Shown here piece by piece: positions 1 to 9,774 of a DNA stretch of 64,000 nucleotides. Position 1 is the stretch's first letter. Each line of letters opens with the position of its first letter. The notes beneath the pieces are model-generated. The model saw only the letters and a list, made by a program, of their open reading frames with translations. It was not told where the DNA came from and did no database searches. The position numbers and the translations under genes were made by a program. Source of the stretch: Pyropia haitanensis (lineage: Eukaryota > Rhodophyta > Bangiophyceae > Bangiales > Bangiaceae); NCBI GenBank assembly GCA_008729055.1, contig SDUX01000008.1, positions 5,233,756 to 5,297,755 of the forward strand, written 5' to 3'.

Positions 1-782
1 AGCCACGACAGCGCGCCGGGGGGGAGAGGGGGGGGACGGGAGGGGTCGCCCCGCCGGTGGCGTAGCATGACGCCATGGTTGCAGGGCGGGGGGGCGCGAG
101 CGGGAGGGGGGAGGTCAGGGGGGGGCGATGGGAGGCCGCAGGGGTTGGGCAGAAGGGGGATTGGCTAAGCGGATTTCGGTGCCCGCGTGTTTGATCCCTG
201 GAGCCCCGGCAACGTCGGATGCGGTGTACGTAGACTGGCTCCCAAAGCCGAAAGCCATATTTCAGCTTTCACATGCAAGTAAAGCCGTACTTGAGGGGGT
301 GCGTATACGTCCGGGGGCTGTCGGACGGGCTCCAAAGCCGGTGCCACCGTACGCCATTTTCAATGCGGGACAGCGGGACGGCACTCGAGTGATGACATTC
401 GCGGTGGTGAGCCAACATTGACTGTACGGTCATCCGACTGTTCGCACAGAGACATATTTGTACGGTGTAGGACAGACAGAACATCAAGTAGCCCAGAAAT
501 TCGGAGAGCGCCAGCATGCCTCCTCTGGGGCGCTGGCACGACCCGCCTGCTCAAGGCTCGTGTCGTAGGTATAGGTCGCGGTCTGGAGAAGGAGCCGCTG
601 CAACACGCATCGGACGGTGCTCGCGAGGTGTGTTGGCCTCCAGCTCGTCATTGACCTGGTCGTGCACCCCTGTGCAACCTCATTCTCCCATCTTTGTTGC
701 CTGGTGCTTCCCCAACCCCGCCTCTCCTACTCTGTTGGCTGTGGCTGGCCGTCAAGGCGGGCGGCCGCCGTGTCGTGGGGCC
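1..782. other. Upstream region, no gene recognised
   Basis: G-rich sequence up to about 130, then mixed-composition sequence leading to the makorin-like gene. The open frames here have no recognisable protein character. It probably holds the promoter and 5' leader of the gene at 783. An in-frame ATG at 516 could extend that protein N-terminally, but the extension looks like leader sequence. Confidence 0.4.
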
Positions 783-2499
783 ATGACCCCACCCGGCACG
801 CCCTGCCGGCGGCCCGCCCCCCCCGCCCGCGTCGCCTGTGCGTTCTACGCGGCGGGCTTCTGCCGCGCGGGCGCGGCGTGCCGCTTTTCCCACGACACCC
901 CCGCCGCAGTGTCGGCGGCCGCTGTGGCCGCGGCGGTGGCAGCGGACACAAACCGCGACGGCGGCGGCAGCGGCAGCGGCGGCGGCAGCGGCAGCGGCAG
1001 CGGCGGCAGTGGCGGCACGCAAGTATGTGCCCACTACCTGATTGGCTCTTGCCGGTACGGGGCGTCGTGCCGGCGGTTGCACCCGCCAGGCGTGACGTTA
1101 CAAGGTGTGGAGGACGCGGGCGTCGGCGGGGACGGGCGCGGGGCGGCGACGGCGGCGGCGGCGCCGGCGGCGGTGGGCGGGGGGGGAGGGGGCACCGGCG
1201 GCCGGGAGGGAGGGCGCGAGGAGGTCCGCGGGGGTCGGGTGGAGCCGGCGGTGGCGTCGGGGCCGCCGGCTGGGGGCGACGCTGCTGCGGCGACCGAGTG
1301 TGGGATTTGCTTTGACCGCCCCCGCGGTCCGGGGGGGCGGTACGGGCTGCTGAGCGGGTGCGACCACCCGTTTTGTTTGGACTGCGTCCGCCAGGTGCGT
1401 CGGCAGCTGGGGGGGACAAACGGGGTACAGGCCGGCGGGACGACTTGCCCCGCGTGGATGGCGCGCCTGAAGTCCTATCGCGCTGGCGCTTGGGAATGTT
1501 GCGAGGCTACTGCTTGCTGTTTATTTCTGCGGCGCGTTTTCTGACGCGGTCCATGCTTTGCCGGCCCTGCTCCCACTGTGCTGTTACCCTTGGTCTTCTC
1601 GTTCGACAGTGGCGCTCCGCGGATGATGGCAGCGAGTCCTCTTCCTCGTCTGTGCACAAGACTTGCCCGGTACGTACCTTCTGCCTACTGTTTTCTGATG
1701 CTCTGCCAACTCCTTTTGCGCCTCGAACAGGAGAGGGTTTGCCACTCGAGTGCTACTCTGGGCTCTTGTTGACGTGGCTGATTTGCGTCGCCCCTTGGTT
1801 GTGTTGTTCCCCTTGTGCGTTCCGTCTGCAGCTCTGCCGTGTCAAGAGCCACTATGTTGTTCCGTCCGTTACCTTTCTAACTGGCGCACGCAAGGCGGCC
1901 GCTACGGCCTCCTACATGGAGCACGTGGCGCGCATTCCGTGCAAGGTAGGTTTGACCCCGCCCGCTCGGTCCCCTGTCTGGCGCGTGCTTGTCCTCTGCG
2001 GGCACGCCGCGGGCGCTACACAAGCACTGACGATTTTGGTTTTTGTATGCGCGTCGGGTCCCGTGGCTCCGCTCATTTGTGCCGCCCCCCACCGTGCGCG
2101 CATTCGCTCCGCGGCTGCCTGCGCGTCCTCACTCGACGGCGGTTGCAGTACTACACGGCCGACAGGGTGTGCCCGTTTGGCATGCACTGCTTTTACTTGC
2201 ACGACGGGGAGGCGGAGGAGTCGCCGCGGCGCCGCTCCCGCCGGGGCAGTCGCACGGACGGCAGCGGCCGTGGCCGCGGGCGCTTTGGGGGTGGCGGTCG
2301 TGGGCGCAGTCTTGAGGGCGGCACGGCCGGCGTGGACCCCGACGTCTTGGGTGACGAGCTATCCGAGTACCTCCGGGACCTTCCGCCCGAGGAAGACGAC
2401 GAGTACTACTCCATGCCGCTTGCGCTGGACGAGATCCTTTTTGAACTGCTCGACCTTTCTTCCTCGCGGCGTGGGCTGCACAGCGGCTACTTTGACTAG
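783..2499 (+). CDS. Makorin-type RING/CCCH zinc-finger protein (four exons)
   Basis: Likely E3 ubiquitin ligase of the makorin family, which combines RNA-binding CCCH fingers with a RING finger. Proposed exons are 783-1394, 1610-1669, 1832-1945 and 2149-2499, all joining in phase 0 (378 aa). Visible in order: CCCH finger 1 (Cys19-His37), CCCH finger 2 (Cys82-His100), a long Gly/Ala linker, a RING starting CGIC at residue 173 with the makorin-like stretch YGLLSGCDHPFCLDC and closing CPLC across the exon 2/3 join, then the makorin-specific third CCCH finger (Cys261-His280, IPCKYYTADRVCPFGMHC) across the exon 3/4 join. Finding both closing Cys and the third finger only after splicing strongly supports the model. 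The C-terminus is RG-rich then acidic. Introns are 215, 162 and 203 bp with GTGCGT, GTACGT and GTAGGT donors. The ATG at 783 was chosen because it sits just before finger 1. Confidence 0.85.
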
Positions 2500-2891
2500 T
2501 GAGTGGGCTACCGGCTGGTATCCAGTCGTTGGTCGAGGAGTGCATGTGTTGCACCACGTAAATCACAGTATGTGGTGCTTGCAAGAGGGGCGCTTTGCCG
2601 AAAGTGCTGTGACGTTCTACCCACGGCGTGGACCACGTAAGATGGCCTTGAGCTCCACAGCGTGCGGACGCCGCGCAAGGCCACAAAGAACAACGCACGC
2701 CCGAGGGGCAGCAAGCGTGGCCGATGCGGTTGAGGCAGGGCACACAGATAACTCAATTGAGACACTAGGATAGAGAGACAAGATAGGTGGAAATAAGTGG
2801 AAAGGATGGGGCAATGGCCCGCCACAAGCCAGAGACTCGGCACGTCAGACAGCACGCGCGGCACAGCAGGCCAAGCGGCGACAGCCGGCGT

Positions 2892-3678
2892 CTACTCATT
2901 GTCCTTCGGCTTCTCCTCGGGTTTCTTCCCAAACCCAAAGAAGCGGGCAATCTTGCCCATCACGTCCGCGTCCGCCGTTTCGTAGCCGACATCGACGTGG
3001 GGAAGACGAAGGTCAAAGCCTAAGGGGTACAAGCGTACCAGTGTAAAGCACGCCCATGCAACGAGACAGTTTCGTCAAAGAGAACACGCAGCGACAGCAA
3101 AAGAACAGAATCAAAAGACAAAGGGCACGCGTCAGTCGGATGCTAGCCCGATGGGTTGCACCCCAGCAGACACTCGCCACAATCAAGGCGCGAGAAGCAG
3201 TCAAGTTCAGAAGACAAGACAGGGGGGCCCCCCAACACCAATACGGGATGGACTGCCAAGAAGCCAAGCTCCCCCCAGGACACGTACGTTCGCCATTGTC
3301 GTATTTCGGGATGCCAAAGCTGGCAGCCGGTAGCGGGATGCCCCCCTCCGGGACGTCCTCGTAGCCGAGGGGCTTGATCATGCCCCGCGCCTCCTTGCGT
3401 TTCCACGCCTCCAGCGGGTCCTCCCCCGGTTGGATGTCGAGCTGGTTGGACTGAAAGAAGGCCTCTGCGTCGGCGCGGCGTGCAGCCACCGACTCCATGT
3501 ACTCGGCCGACGCCTTCTCGTTGCGCCGCCGCTCCAGTATTTCCTTTTGCGCCTGCAGCTCCGCGTCCCGCTGCTCGGGCGTACGGCCGCGGAGGGCCAT
3601 ACGGGGGCGCGCGGTGCAAGCGCCCAGCCAGGGGGCAGCGCCGCCAGCAGGGAGGGGGGCGCACGGGATGAACGCCAT
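2892..3678 (-). CDS. Conserved-looking plastid-targeted protein of unknown function (two exons)
   Basis: Exons 3678-3288 and 3019-2892 join in phase 1 to give 172 aa; the 268-bp intron has a GTACGT donor and TTAG acceptor. The ATG at 3678 starts MAFIPCAPLP, followed by an Ala/Arg-rich, acid-poor stretch typical of a red algal plastid transit peptide; an in-frame ATG at 3753 would add 25 residues. After the leader comes a charged helical stretch (EQRDAELQAQKEILERRR), then motifs that look conserved: PGEDPLEAWKRKEARGMIKP, GIPLPAASFGIPKYDNGERF (formed at the splice junction), DLRLPHVDVGYETADAD, and a Lys/Glu-rich tail. No transmembrane segment or known catalytic motif is visible. It is probably stromal or thylakoid-associated. 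I do not recognise the family with confidence. Confidence 0.7.
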
Positions 3679-3753
3679 GGTGGCAGGGGCGGCACAAGCA
3701 CGCGCGTTGGCAGCGAGAGCAGACGCAGGGCCAGCGGGAGGGCGAGACAACAC

Positions 3754-4852
3754 TGCGTTACTGCTGGACTACAAAGGCGAGGTGGTGACCCGTTGGTGCA
3801 GCACGAACACCAGAAGCGCGGGGAGGTCCTGCACAAAACCTTGGCGAGCCAGCGCACGTAGCGCGTTAGTGACCCGACTCGCCTGGTACACTACTGTAGA
3901 CGGTTACCTGACGGCCCAGCCTGCCCGTTTCGGGCCCCACCCCGTCCCTCGTTGGAAACCTGATTCAATGGCCTTGGGCGTGCCACGTTGGAGCTCAAGG
4001 ATCCCAGATTTTTTGTTGACCGCTCACCGGACGAATCGGCGCTTCCGCTCTTCTGCACGGACACGACCGGCCGGCCAGCTACAGTCATGCCTTCGGTGTG
4101 ACGAGACGCACCGCAACTCGGGAGTTCACGGAGCATATCTGCTGCTCTGGACGACTCGCCGAGCCAGCTGCTTTGTTTTACCCGCTCTCGTTGTGCCACC
4201 GCACGCCGCGCCATCCACTTCATGCGTACAGGTGCTGATGGAGCACCTGTGACCGGCTTGCCCGCGTGGCCGGGTGTTCGTCTTGTCGCCGGGCCGACCG
4301 ACGCCGCCAGACTGCTGCCGTCACCCCAGCCTGCAAAGGGTGCCGGCCGGTTTGCTTGCGGCGGCGGATGGGTTGGCAGTCTCACGCTGACGGGGGATCG
4401 CCCCTCCCGGCCCCGGTAACGGCCCAGGCCGGCCGGCCTCGTCCGGCCGGCTGGAGCCCCCGCCCGCGGCTCCACCAACGCGCCGGCGTCGCTGCGTGTT
4501 GTCGTCGCTGCGGCGAGCAGCGGGCGCACTGCGGTGAACCGCTGCGTGATGGATAGCCGTCGACCGTGATGAGCGCGACACCACAACGCCAGGCCAGTCA
4601 ATACACCACTGCAACACTGTGACCATCTGGATGGAATCCAAAAATACACTAGCACGACCGCAACGACATGGTGTGGCGGCAACCAAGCAGGGGGGCACCC
4701 CAGCCGCTAGAAGATTGCTTGCAAGGGAACCGCGCCCGCCCGCACGCCCGCCGACCAGTACGACGGAGCATAAAAAAGAAAGGGACATCCCACTCTCCCC
4801 CCTCCCCACACTATTCACACCAGCCGCCGAGTGAAGTGCAAAACCCGCGGCG
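3754..4852. other. Intergenic region
   Basis: Lies between the start of the plastid protein gene and the stop of the armadillo gene, both on the minus strand. It should hold the promoter of the former and the 3' UTR of the latter. Open frames on both strands (for example 3891-4682 minus) show no recognisable protein features. Confidence 0.4.
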
Positions 4853-6259
4853 CTATCCAGAACGGATGACCCGCAACGCCGCCACCCCCTTCTCGACAAA
4901 GTCCTTCTGCAAGATGTGCGCCTTGAGCGTCGATGAGATAGTCTCCACCCCACCCGCCGCGGTGATGCGCTCCTTGGCCGTCTCCCCCGTGTGAGCAATC
5001 TCAAATACCATGTCAATCGCCGCCGCCTGGATCCCAAACACCGCGCGGTACTCAATCATGGAGGACAACACCGCCTCAATGCCGCCCGCGCCCATCACCT
5101 GCGTCGCGTGCCAGTCGTCCAGGAGGGTCATGGCGCGGAGAAGCTCCACCGAGTTCTCATGGATGGCCTGCACCCCGCGGAAGCGCCGCATGGCGCGCAG
5201 CACCACCTCCACGCCACGCAGCTCCGATACCTGCCGCTCATTCTCTTCGTTGCCCACCGCAATATTGCGCAGCGCCGCACACGATTGCTCCTGCACGCTG
5301 CAATCGTCCTTGAAAGTGAGCATTGCGCCAATGAGGGCCTTGATGCCACCCAACGACCCAATGGTCGCCTGGTTTTCCTTGTGGTCCAATGCCAGGTTGC
5401 GCAGCGCGAGCGCCCCCCAGAGGTGCACGATAGTGACCTTGCGGTGCCGCTTCATGGCGCGGAGGATGGCTTTGAGGCCGCCCGCCTTGACGATACTCGC
5501 CTTGTTGCCTGGGTTGTCGTAGCCCACGTTGGCGAGAAAAGCACAGCCGTGGCTCTGGACGGTGACCGACTCGGGGAACGTCTTCATCGCCGCTATCGTC
5601 ACCTCGATGCCAAAAAACTGGCCAATGATACACCGGTTTTGCGCGTCGGGCGTAAGGTTGAGCAGCGACTCAATCGCCGCCGCCTGCACCGCCTCCACGG
5701 TCTTGTGTTGAAGCATCGAATGGACGACCAGCTGGATGCCTTTGAGCTCCCCAATCTTGGCTTGCACGTCGGCCGCTTTCCGGGCGAGCTTGACGAGCAT
5801 CAGGCACGCAACCTCTTGCACCTTGGCCTCCGAGCCGTGGCGGAGCATGACACTAAAGACCAGTTCGAGGCCGCCCGAGCCAACAATCTGTAGCCGCGTC
5901 GACTCGCGCAGCCGCTCCCCCGACACGTGCGTCTCAATCGCTGCCGCCGCCGTTGCGATGAGGTCCGCATTACCCGCTAGGCCATCCCGCAACGCAATCA
6001 GAAGGCCAACCACGTCGCCCAGCTCTCGCATATTCTCAATGCCCCGCAGGCTGGCGTCCATGTACACCTTGGACAGCTCCCGCTTCACCTCCTTCCCAGC
6101 CTCACCGGCGGCGGCGGCAGGCGCCTCGGCACCAGTACCGCTACTCGCCGGCGTCCCCACGGCCGCCGACGTGTCCCCGCCATTGCCGCCGGGCTTGGAA
6201 GGCCCCACGGGGGAGGCGAGTGACGTACCATGCACCCCAACTGGGGAGAGGCTGTCCAT
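4853..6259 (-). CDS. Armadillo-repeat protein
   Basis: Single uninterrupted reading frame of 468 aa from ATG 6259. After a Ser/Gly/Ala/Pro-rich leader of about 60 residues it consists almost wholly of armadillo-type helical repeats with a recurring pattern of G-G-(I/L)-x-(A/V)-(V/I)-x-x-(M/A)-M followed by V-Q-x-x-(A/S)-C-x-A-L-x-N-(I/L)-A, for example GGIKALIGAML and QEQSCAALRNIAVGNEEN. Armadillo folds bind proteins, so a scaffold or adaptor role is expected, but no catalytic or localisation motif is seen. The frame stays open upstream to 6781, but that part is Pro/Arg/Cys-rich with no protein character, so MDSLSPVG was taken as the start. Genes like this are common in algae and the specific partner cannot be deduced. 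Confidence 0.8.
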   Translation of the reverse strand: MDSLSPVGVHGTSLASPVGPSKPGGNGGDTSAAVGTPASSGTGAEAPAAAAGEAGKEVKRELSKVYMDASLRGIENMRELGDVVGLLIALRDGLAGNADLIATAAAAIETHVSGERLRESTRLQIVGSGGLELVFSVMLRHGSEAKVQEVACLMLVKLARKAADVQAKIGELKGIQLVVHSMLQHKTVEAVQAAAIESLLNLTPDAQNRCIIGQFFGIEVTIAAMKTFPESVTVQSHGCAFLANVGYDNPGNKASIVKAGGLKAILRAMKRHRKVTIVHLWGALALRNLALDHKENQATIGSLGGIKALIGAMLTFKDDCSVQEQSCAALRNIAVGNEENERQVSELRGVEVVLRAMRRFRGVQAIHENSVELLRAMTLLDDWHATQVMGAGGIEAVLSSMIEYRAVFGIQAAAIDMVFEIAHTGETAKERITAAGGVETISSTLKAHILQKDFVEKGVAALRVIRSG

Positions 6260-7668
6260 CAACGACCGCGGTGTGAGGACTGCTCCGGCCGGCCGAACGA
6301 TGAGCAGCCCCCCGCGGTTTGGCGGGTGCTCGGGGTTCCCAGGCACCCAGATGGGCGTGGCAAGGGGAGTTGGTGGGACCGATGAACAAATCGCCAGGAG
6401 GGGGGGACAGAGAAGGGACGCGGGAGAAGGTGGGAGCTGGCAATAACGACGAGGCACCAGGGGATGAAGGCCGCAAGGCTGCCAGAGGCGCGTGGCAGTG
6501 GCAGCGGTAGGAGGGACGAGGCGCCACCCCACGCGCCCAAAGCCGGTAGCTGCACCCGCGCGGCCCGCGCATGCACACCACGCCCGGCAAGGGCAATGAG
6601 CAGCATAAGCCGGGAGCGCTCCCGCCGCCCCTGCCCCCCCCGCGCTGCAGCCAGAGCAGAGAGCCTTGAATGGAATGAAGAGCCGCCGCCGCCGAGACAG
6701 ACAATGGGCAGAAAGAAAAAAACAATTGGCGGGTGGGAGAGGGGGTGGACACCCCCGCGGCAGGTACAAGCCGGGGTTCAAACCAGCAAAAGGAGGCCCA
6801 GGCGAAAAATGACAGACCGCCTAGCAGAGGGGCTGCGCGCCGCAGCGACCGCCGCAGTCGCTACGGCGGCAGCCGCCGCGAACGGCCGGCGGCGGGCGAC
6901 AGGGGCAAGGAAGGGCGCCGCTGGCGGCGCGTGCCAGCCACCGGCAGACCCGCCGACACCACACGTCCAAACAAAGCGGGGGGCCCGTCAACGCCCTTGC
7001 GGCAGCAACGCCAACCGGCCCAGAGGTACGCGGCCCGCACACGCAGGTGGTGACGCTAGCCGGACGGCGGGGAAGGCGGCGGCACGGGCAGGCCCTGCTT
7101 TCTCAGCGCCTGCCCCCCCCCCCCCCGACGCCCGGGGAGACACGGCATGACAGCTCATGCTCGCCGCGGTGGCGTCTCGGCCACAACACCGCACCCGCCG
7201 GGATGGCGAGAAGATTGGATTGCGTGGGCGCCGCCTGAACGTCGCCGTCCCGGCGCTTGTCTTCTTCATGAGCGACCGCGCCGCCGTGCTCGCGGCGACA
7301 ACGGAAGACCAATTATTCGGCCTCCGGTGTTGGCTTCCATCAATTGGACACAGTAACCAAAGGTGTTGTCGCTCACAGAGTTCGAAACTAAGAATTACTG
7401 GTACAAGTCCGGTATCGAAAAGTGGTTTGGGCGACCTCGGCTCGGGGGCGCGCCCTCGAGACCCAGAGACTCCACCGGTTCCACGACGGGACGGGCCCGC
7501 CTTCTGCGCCCTCTTCGCCGTGCGGCTGCCTGCCTGCGCTGGTAGCACCGGGCCAGCCCGCAGCGCCACCGTATCCCCCCACCTACCAAGGGGCTGGGCT
7601 CCCGCACCCTCTCTGTGATGGTCTCCTCTGTGTGCCAGTCGCCCCCTCCCCCACCCTCTCCTCTCGTC
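6260..7668. other. Divergent intergenic region between the armadillo and UPF0301 genes
   Basis: About 1.4 kb between two genes transcribed away from each other; it must contain both promoters and leaders. It is GC-rich with short Ala/Arg/Pro-coding frames on both strands that look accidental. A less GC-rich patch at about 7300-7420 may be promoter sequence. No RNA gene is evident. Confidence 0.4.
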
Positions 7669-9264
7669 ATGGCCGCATTTGTGGCGACCCCGGGGGCCGC
7701 GGCGGCGGCGGCCTTCCCATTTCGCCCCCCCCGGCTGCACGTCGGCCGCGGCGTCGCCATTGGCGGCGCGCCTCCCTCCCGCCCCCGTCGCGTGGTGGCG
7801 CCGTCTTGCCCGCCGGCGACGCGTCGGCTGGTGACGGTGGTGGTGGCCTCTGCGGACGGGGCGGCGGCGGCCGGCGATGGCGACGCAGACGACGACGCGC
7901 CCGACGGGCCGGCGCGTTGGCTGGACAGGGAAGACGGGTGTGCGGGCGGTGGAGAGGCGAAAGTGGGCGATGCTGACGGCAGCGCCGTATCGGAGGACGA
8001 TGACGGGGTGGCCGGCGGTGCGGAGGGGGGGGGGCGGCCGAGGCGGCAGCCACGGCTGCGGGGGCGGCGGCGGCGGCGGGGGCCGCACCCGCCGGCACCC
8101 CCGCCGCCGAGGACAATTGGCGCCGCTTTCGTGCGGCGCTCGTCTGTGGCGGGGAAACCGCGTTTGAGGCGCGCTGCGGGGAGCACCCCCTCGGGCTATG
8201 GGTGCACGCGCTGGCGTCCCCCGAGGTGGGGGCGCTGCTCGTTACCCACCCCGCGGTGGTCACCCCGAATGAGCCGTACATGGACCAGGGCGTGGTCTTC
8301 CTCACTGCCCATACCCCCCCCGATGTGGAAGATGACGACAGCAGCGGTGGCGGCGGCGGTGGCGGTGGCGGGTGGGCCGAGCCGGCTGCCGGTGGCGGGA
8401 GCCGCCGCTTCCCCCCCCCCCCATGGCAGACCTGGACGCCCCCGGCGGTGGGGACAGCTGGGGCCTCCTCCTCAACCGCCCCCTCGCGGCGAGCCTCGGC
8501 GACCTCGCCGCCCACCCGCTCGTCCGCCGCGCGCTGACCGCCGCGGGCGCGGGCGCGCCCGCCGACGTGGCCGCCCTGGCGGGGGTGCCCCTCTACCGCG
8601 GCGGCGGCGACTCGGCGCCGGTGGTGCTGGCGCCGCCGTCGCGGCCGCGGCGGCGGCCACCGCCGCCACCGCCACCGTCCGCGGCGCCGCCGCCCACCGC
8701 TGCGGGGCGTGGCGGGGCGGCGGGCGCCGCCCCCCCCCGCCCCCACGGGTGCCAACAGAGGTGGTGACGCCCGCCCCTCCCGGCCCGTCGGTTGGGGGCG
8801 GCCCCGCCGCGGCGGCCGCGTCCGAGTCGTGGCGCCCCGGCGTGCCGCCGCCGTCGGCGGCCGCCGCCTTCTCCGCCGACGCGGGGATGGGCGGCGGCGC
8901 GCCCGGCCTGCCGGCCCCGCTGGTGCTGTCCCTCCTCACCCACCACCCGTCCATCCCACACACCCACCCCATCATCCCGGGCGTCTATGCGGGGGCTGGA
9001 CGGGCGGTGGCGGCCGCCGCCGCGGCGGTGCGCGCCGGCGACGCGGAGCCTGCGGAGCTGCGCCTGTTTTTGGGCGCCGTCCGCTGGCGGCAGGGGCGGC
9101 TGCGGGAGGCGGTAGAGGCGGGGGAGGTGTTTGTAGCAGCCGCCGCGGGGGGGGTAGTGACGAAGCAGTGCCTAGGTCTGCCGACGCCCCTCTGGCGGGA
9201 GGTGATGGAGGCGATGGGCGAGCCCTTCCGCAGGCTCAGCCGCCAAGCGTATGGGGAGCTCTGA
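7669..9264 (+). CDS. Plastid-targeted UPF0301/AlgH (DUF179) family protein, frame broken at three homopolymers
   Basis: The N-terminus MAAFVATPG followed by Ala/Arg/Pro-rich sequence is a red algal plastid transit peptide. The DUF179 core follows: GALLVTHPAVVTPNEPYMDQ then GVVFLTAH, GLLLNRPLAASLGDL, PLYRGGG, and near the C-terminus LRLFLGAVRWRQGRLREAVE and PTPLWREVMEAMGEP. This matches the bacterial AlgH/YqgE family and its plant plastid relatives; its molecular function is not established. The protein lies in three successive frames. The changes fall at G10 (8025-8034), C12 (8411-8422) and C9 (8730-8738), and each is repaired by one extra base. Acidic and poly-Gly insertions are present inside the domain. 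Because the conserved parts continue intact across every break, I read these as sequence errors, not a pseudogene. Confidence 0.8.
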   Translation: MAAFVATPGAAAAAAFPFRPPRLHVGRGVAIGGAPPSRPRRVVAPSCPPATRRLVTVVVASADGAAAAGDGDADDDAPDGPARWLDREDGCAGGGEAKVGDADGSAVSEDDDGVAGGAEGGGRPRRQPRLRGRRRRRGPHPPAPPPPRTIGAAFVRRSSVAGKPRLRRAAGSTPSGYGCTRWRPPRWGRCSLPTPRWSPRMSRTWTRAWSSSLPIPPPMWKMTTAAVAAAVAVAGGPSRLPVAGAAASPPPHGRPGRPRRWGQLGPPPQPPPRGEPRRPRRPPARPPRADRRGRGRARRRGRPGGGAPLPRRRRLGAGGAGAAVAAAAAATAATATVRGAAAHRCGAWRGGGRRPPPPPRVPTEVVTPAPPGPSVGGGPAAAAASESWRPGVPPPSAAAAFSADAGMGGGAPGLPAPLVLSLLTHHPSIPHTHPIIPGVYAGAGRAVAAAAAAVRAGDAEPAELRLFLGAVRWRQGRLREAVEAGEVFVAAAAGGVVTKQCLGLPTPLWREVMEAMGEPFRRLSRQAYGEL

Positions 9265-9774
9265 GGGCGGAGGAGGGGGGGAGGCGACCGAGGGGGTTGA
9301 GCTGAAAAGAGCAGGGCAGGGTTTATAACAAGGAGCCAATGTGGGATGGTAGGAGACAATGAATCGGCACCGAGGGAGGCGTACATATGAACACGTGCAG
9401 GGGGGGGGGACAAGGCGTCGACGGAGGGATGGGAGACGCCAATCTTTGGGCGAACCAGACCGTTGTCTGTCTGGATCTTTGGAGTTCAGCAAGCTCGAAG
9501 ACGGGTCACCAAGGCGGGGGTTGATGTGACGCGTGGCAAACAGTGGCACCCGTGGCCACGTCACAAATTTGTTTGTAGACAAATGTACTTCGCGCACGGA
9601 TGGCGCATTTCAAGTGCCGACCGGATCCGTAGCTGCGCATCGTCTACTAGGTGTCTGGCGCATTGGTCGTGGTGGGGAGCGCCGTCCATGTCGTCTGCCT
9701 GCCCAGCGCCGCGTTGACTGACGTGACGCGAAGCCGTCTGCCGGCGCCGGCGCGCTGCTGCCGCCCGTGGGGCC
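9265..9774. other. Intergenic region
   Basis: 3' flank of the UPF0301 gene and promoter of the COX20-like gene, both on the plus strand. No gene, RNA or repeat recognised. Confidence 0.4.

Noticed and set aside
516..782. N-terminal extension of the makorin-like protein from ATG 516
   Set aside because: The extra 89 residues have no domain and read like 5' leader; ATG 783 sits immediately before the first CCCH finger.
3891..4682. 263-codon minus-strand open frame
   Set aside because: No ATG-based start with protein character, mixed composition without motifs, and it lies between two well-defined genes; long chance frames are common at this GC content.
6765..6800. tRNA-like T-arm sequence GGTTCAAACC
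   Set aside because: The flanking bases do not pair as a T-stem and no matching acceptor, D or anticodon arms are present.
7669..9264. UPF0301 gene as a pseudogene
   Set aside because: All three frame changes sit in G/C homopolymers, need the same one-base correction, and conserved motifs continue on both sides; sequence error is simpler.
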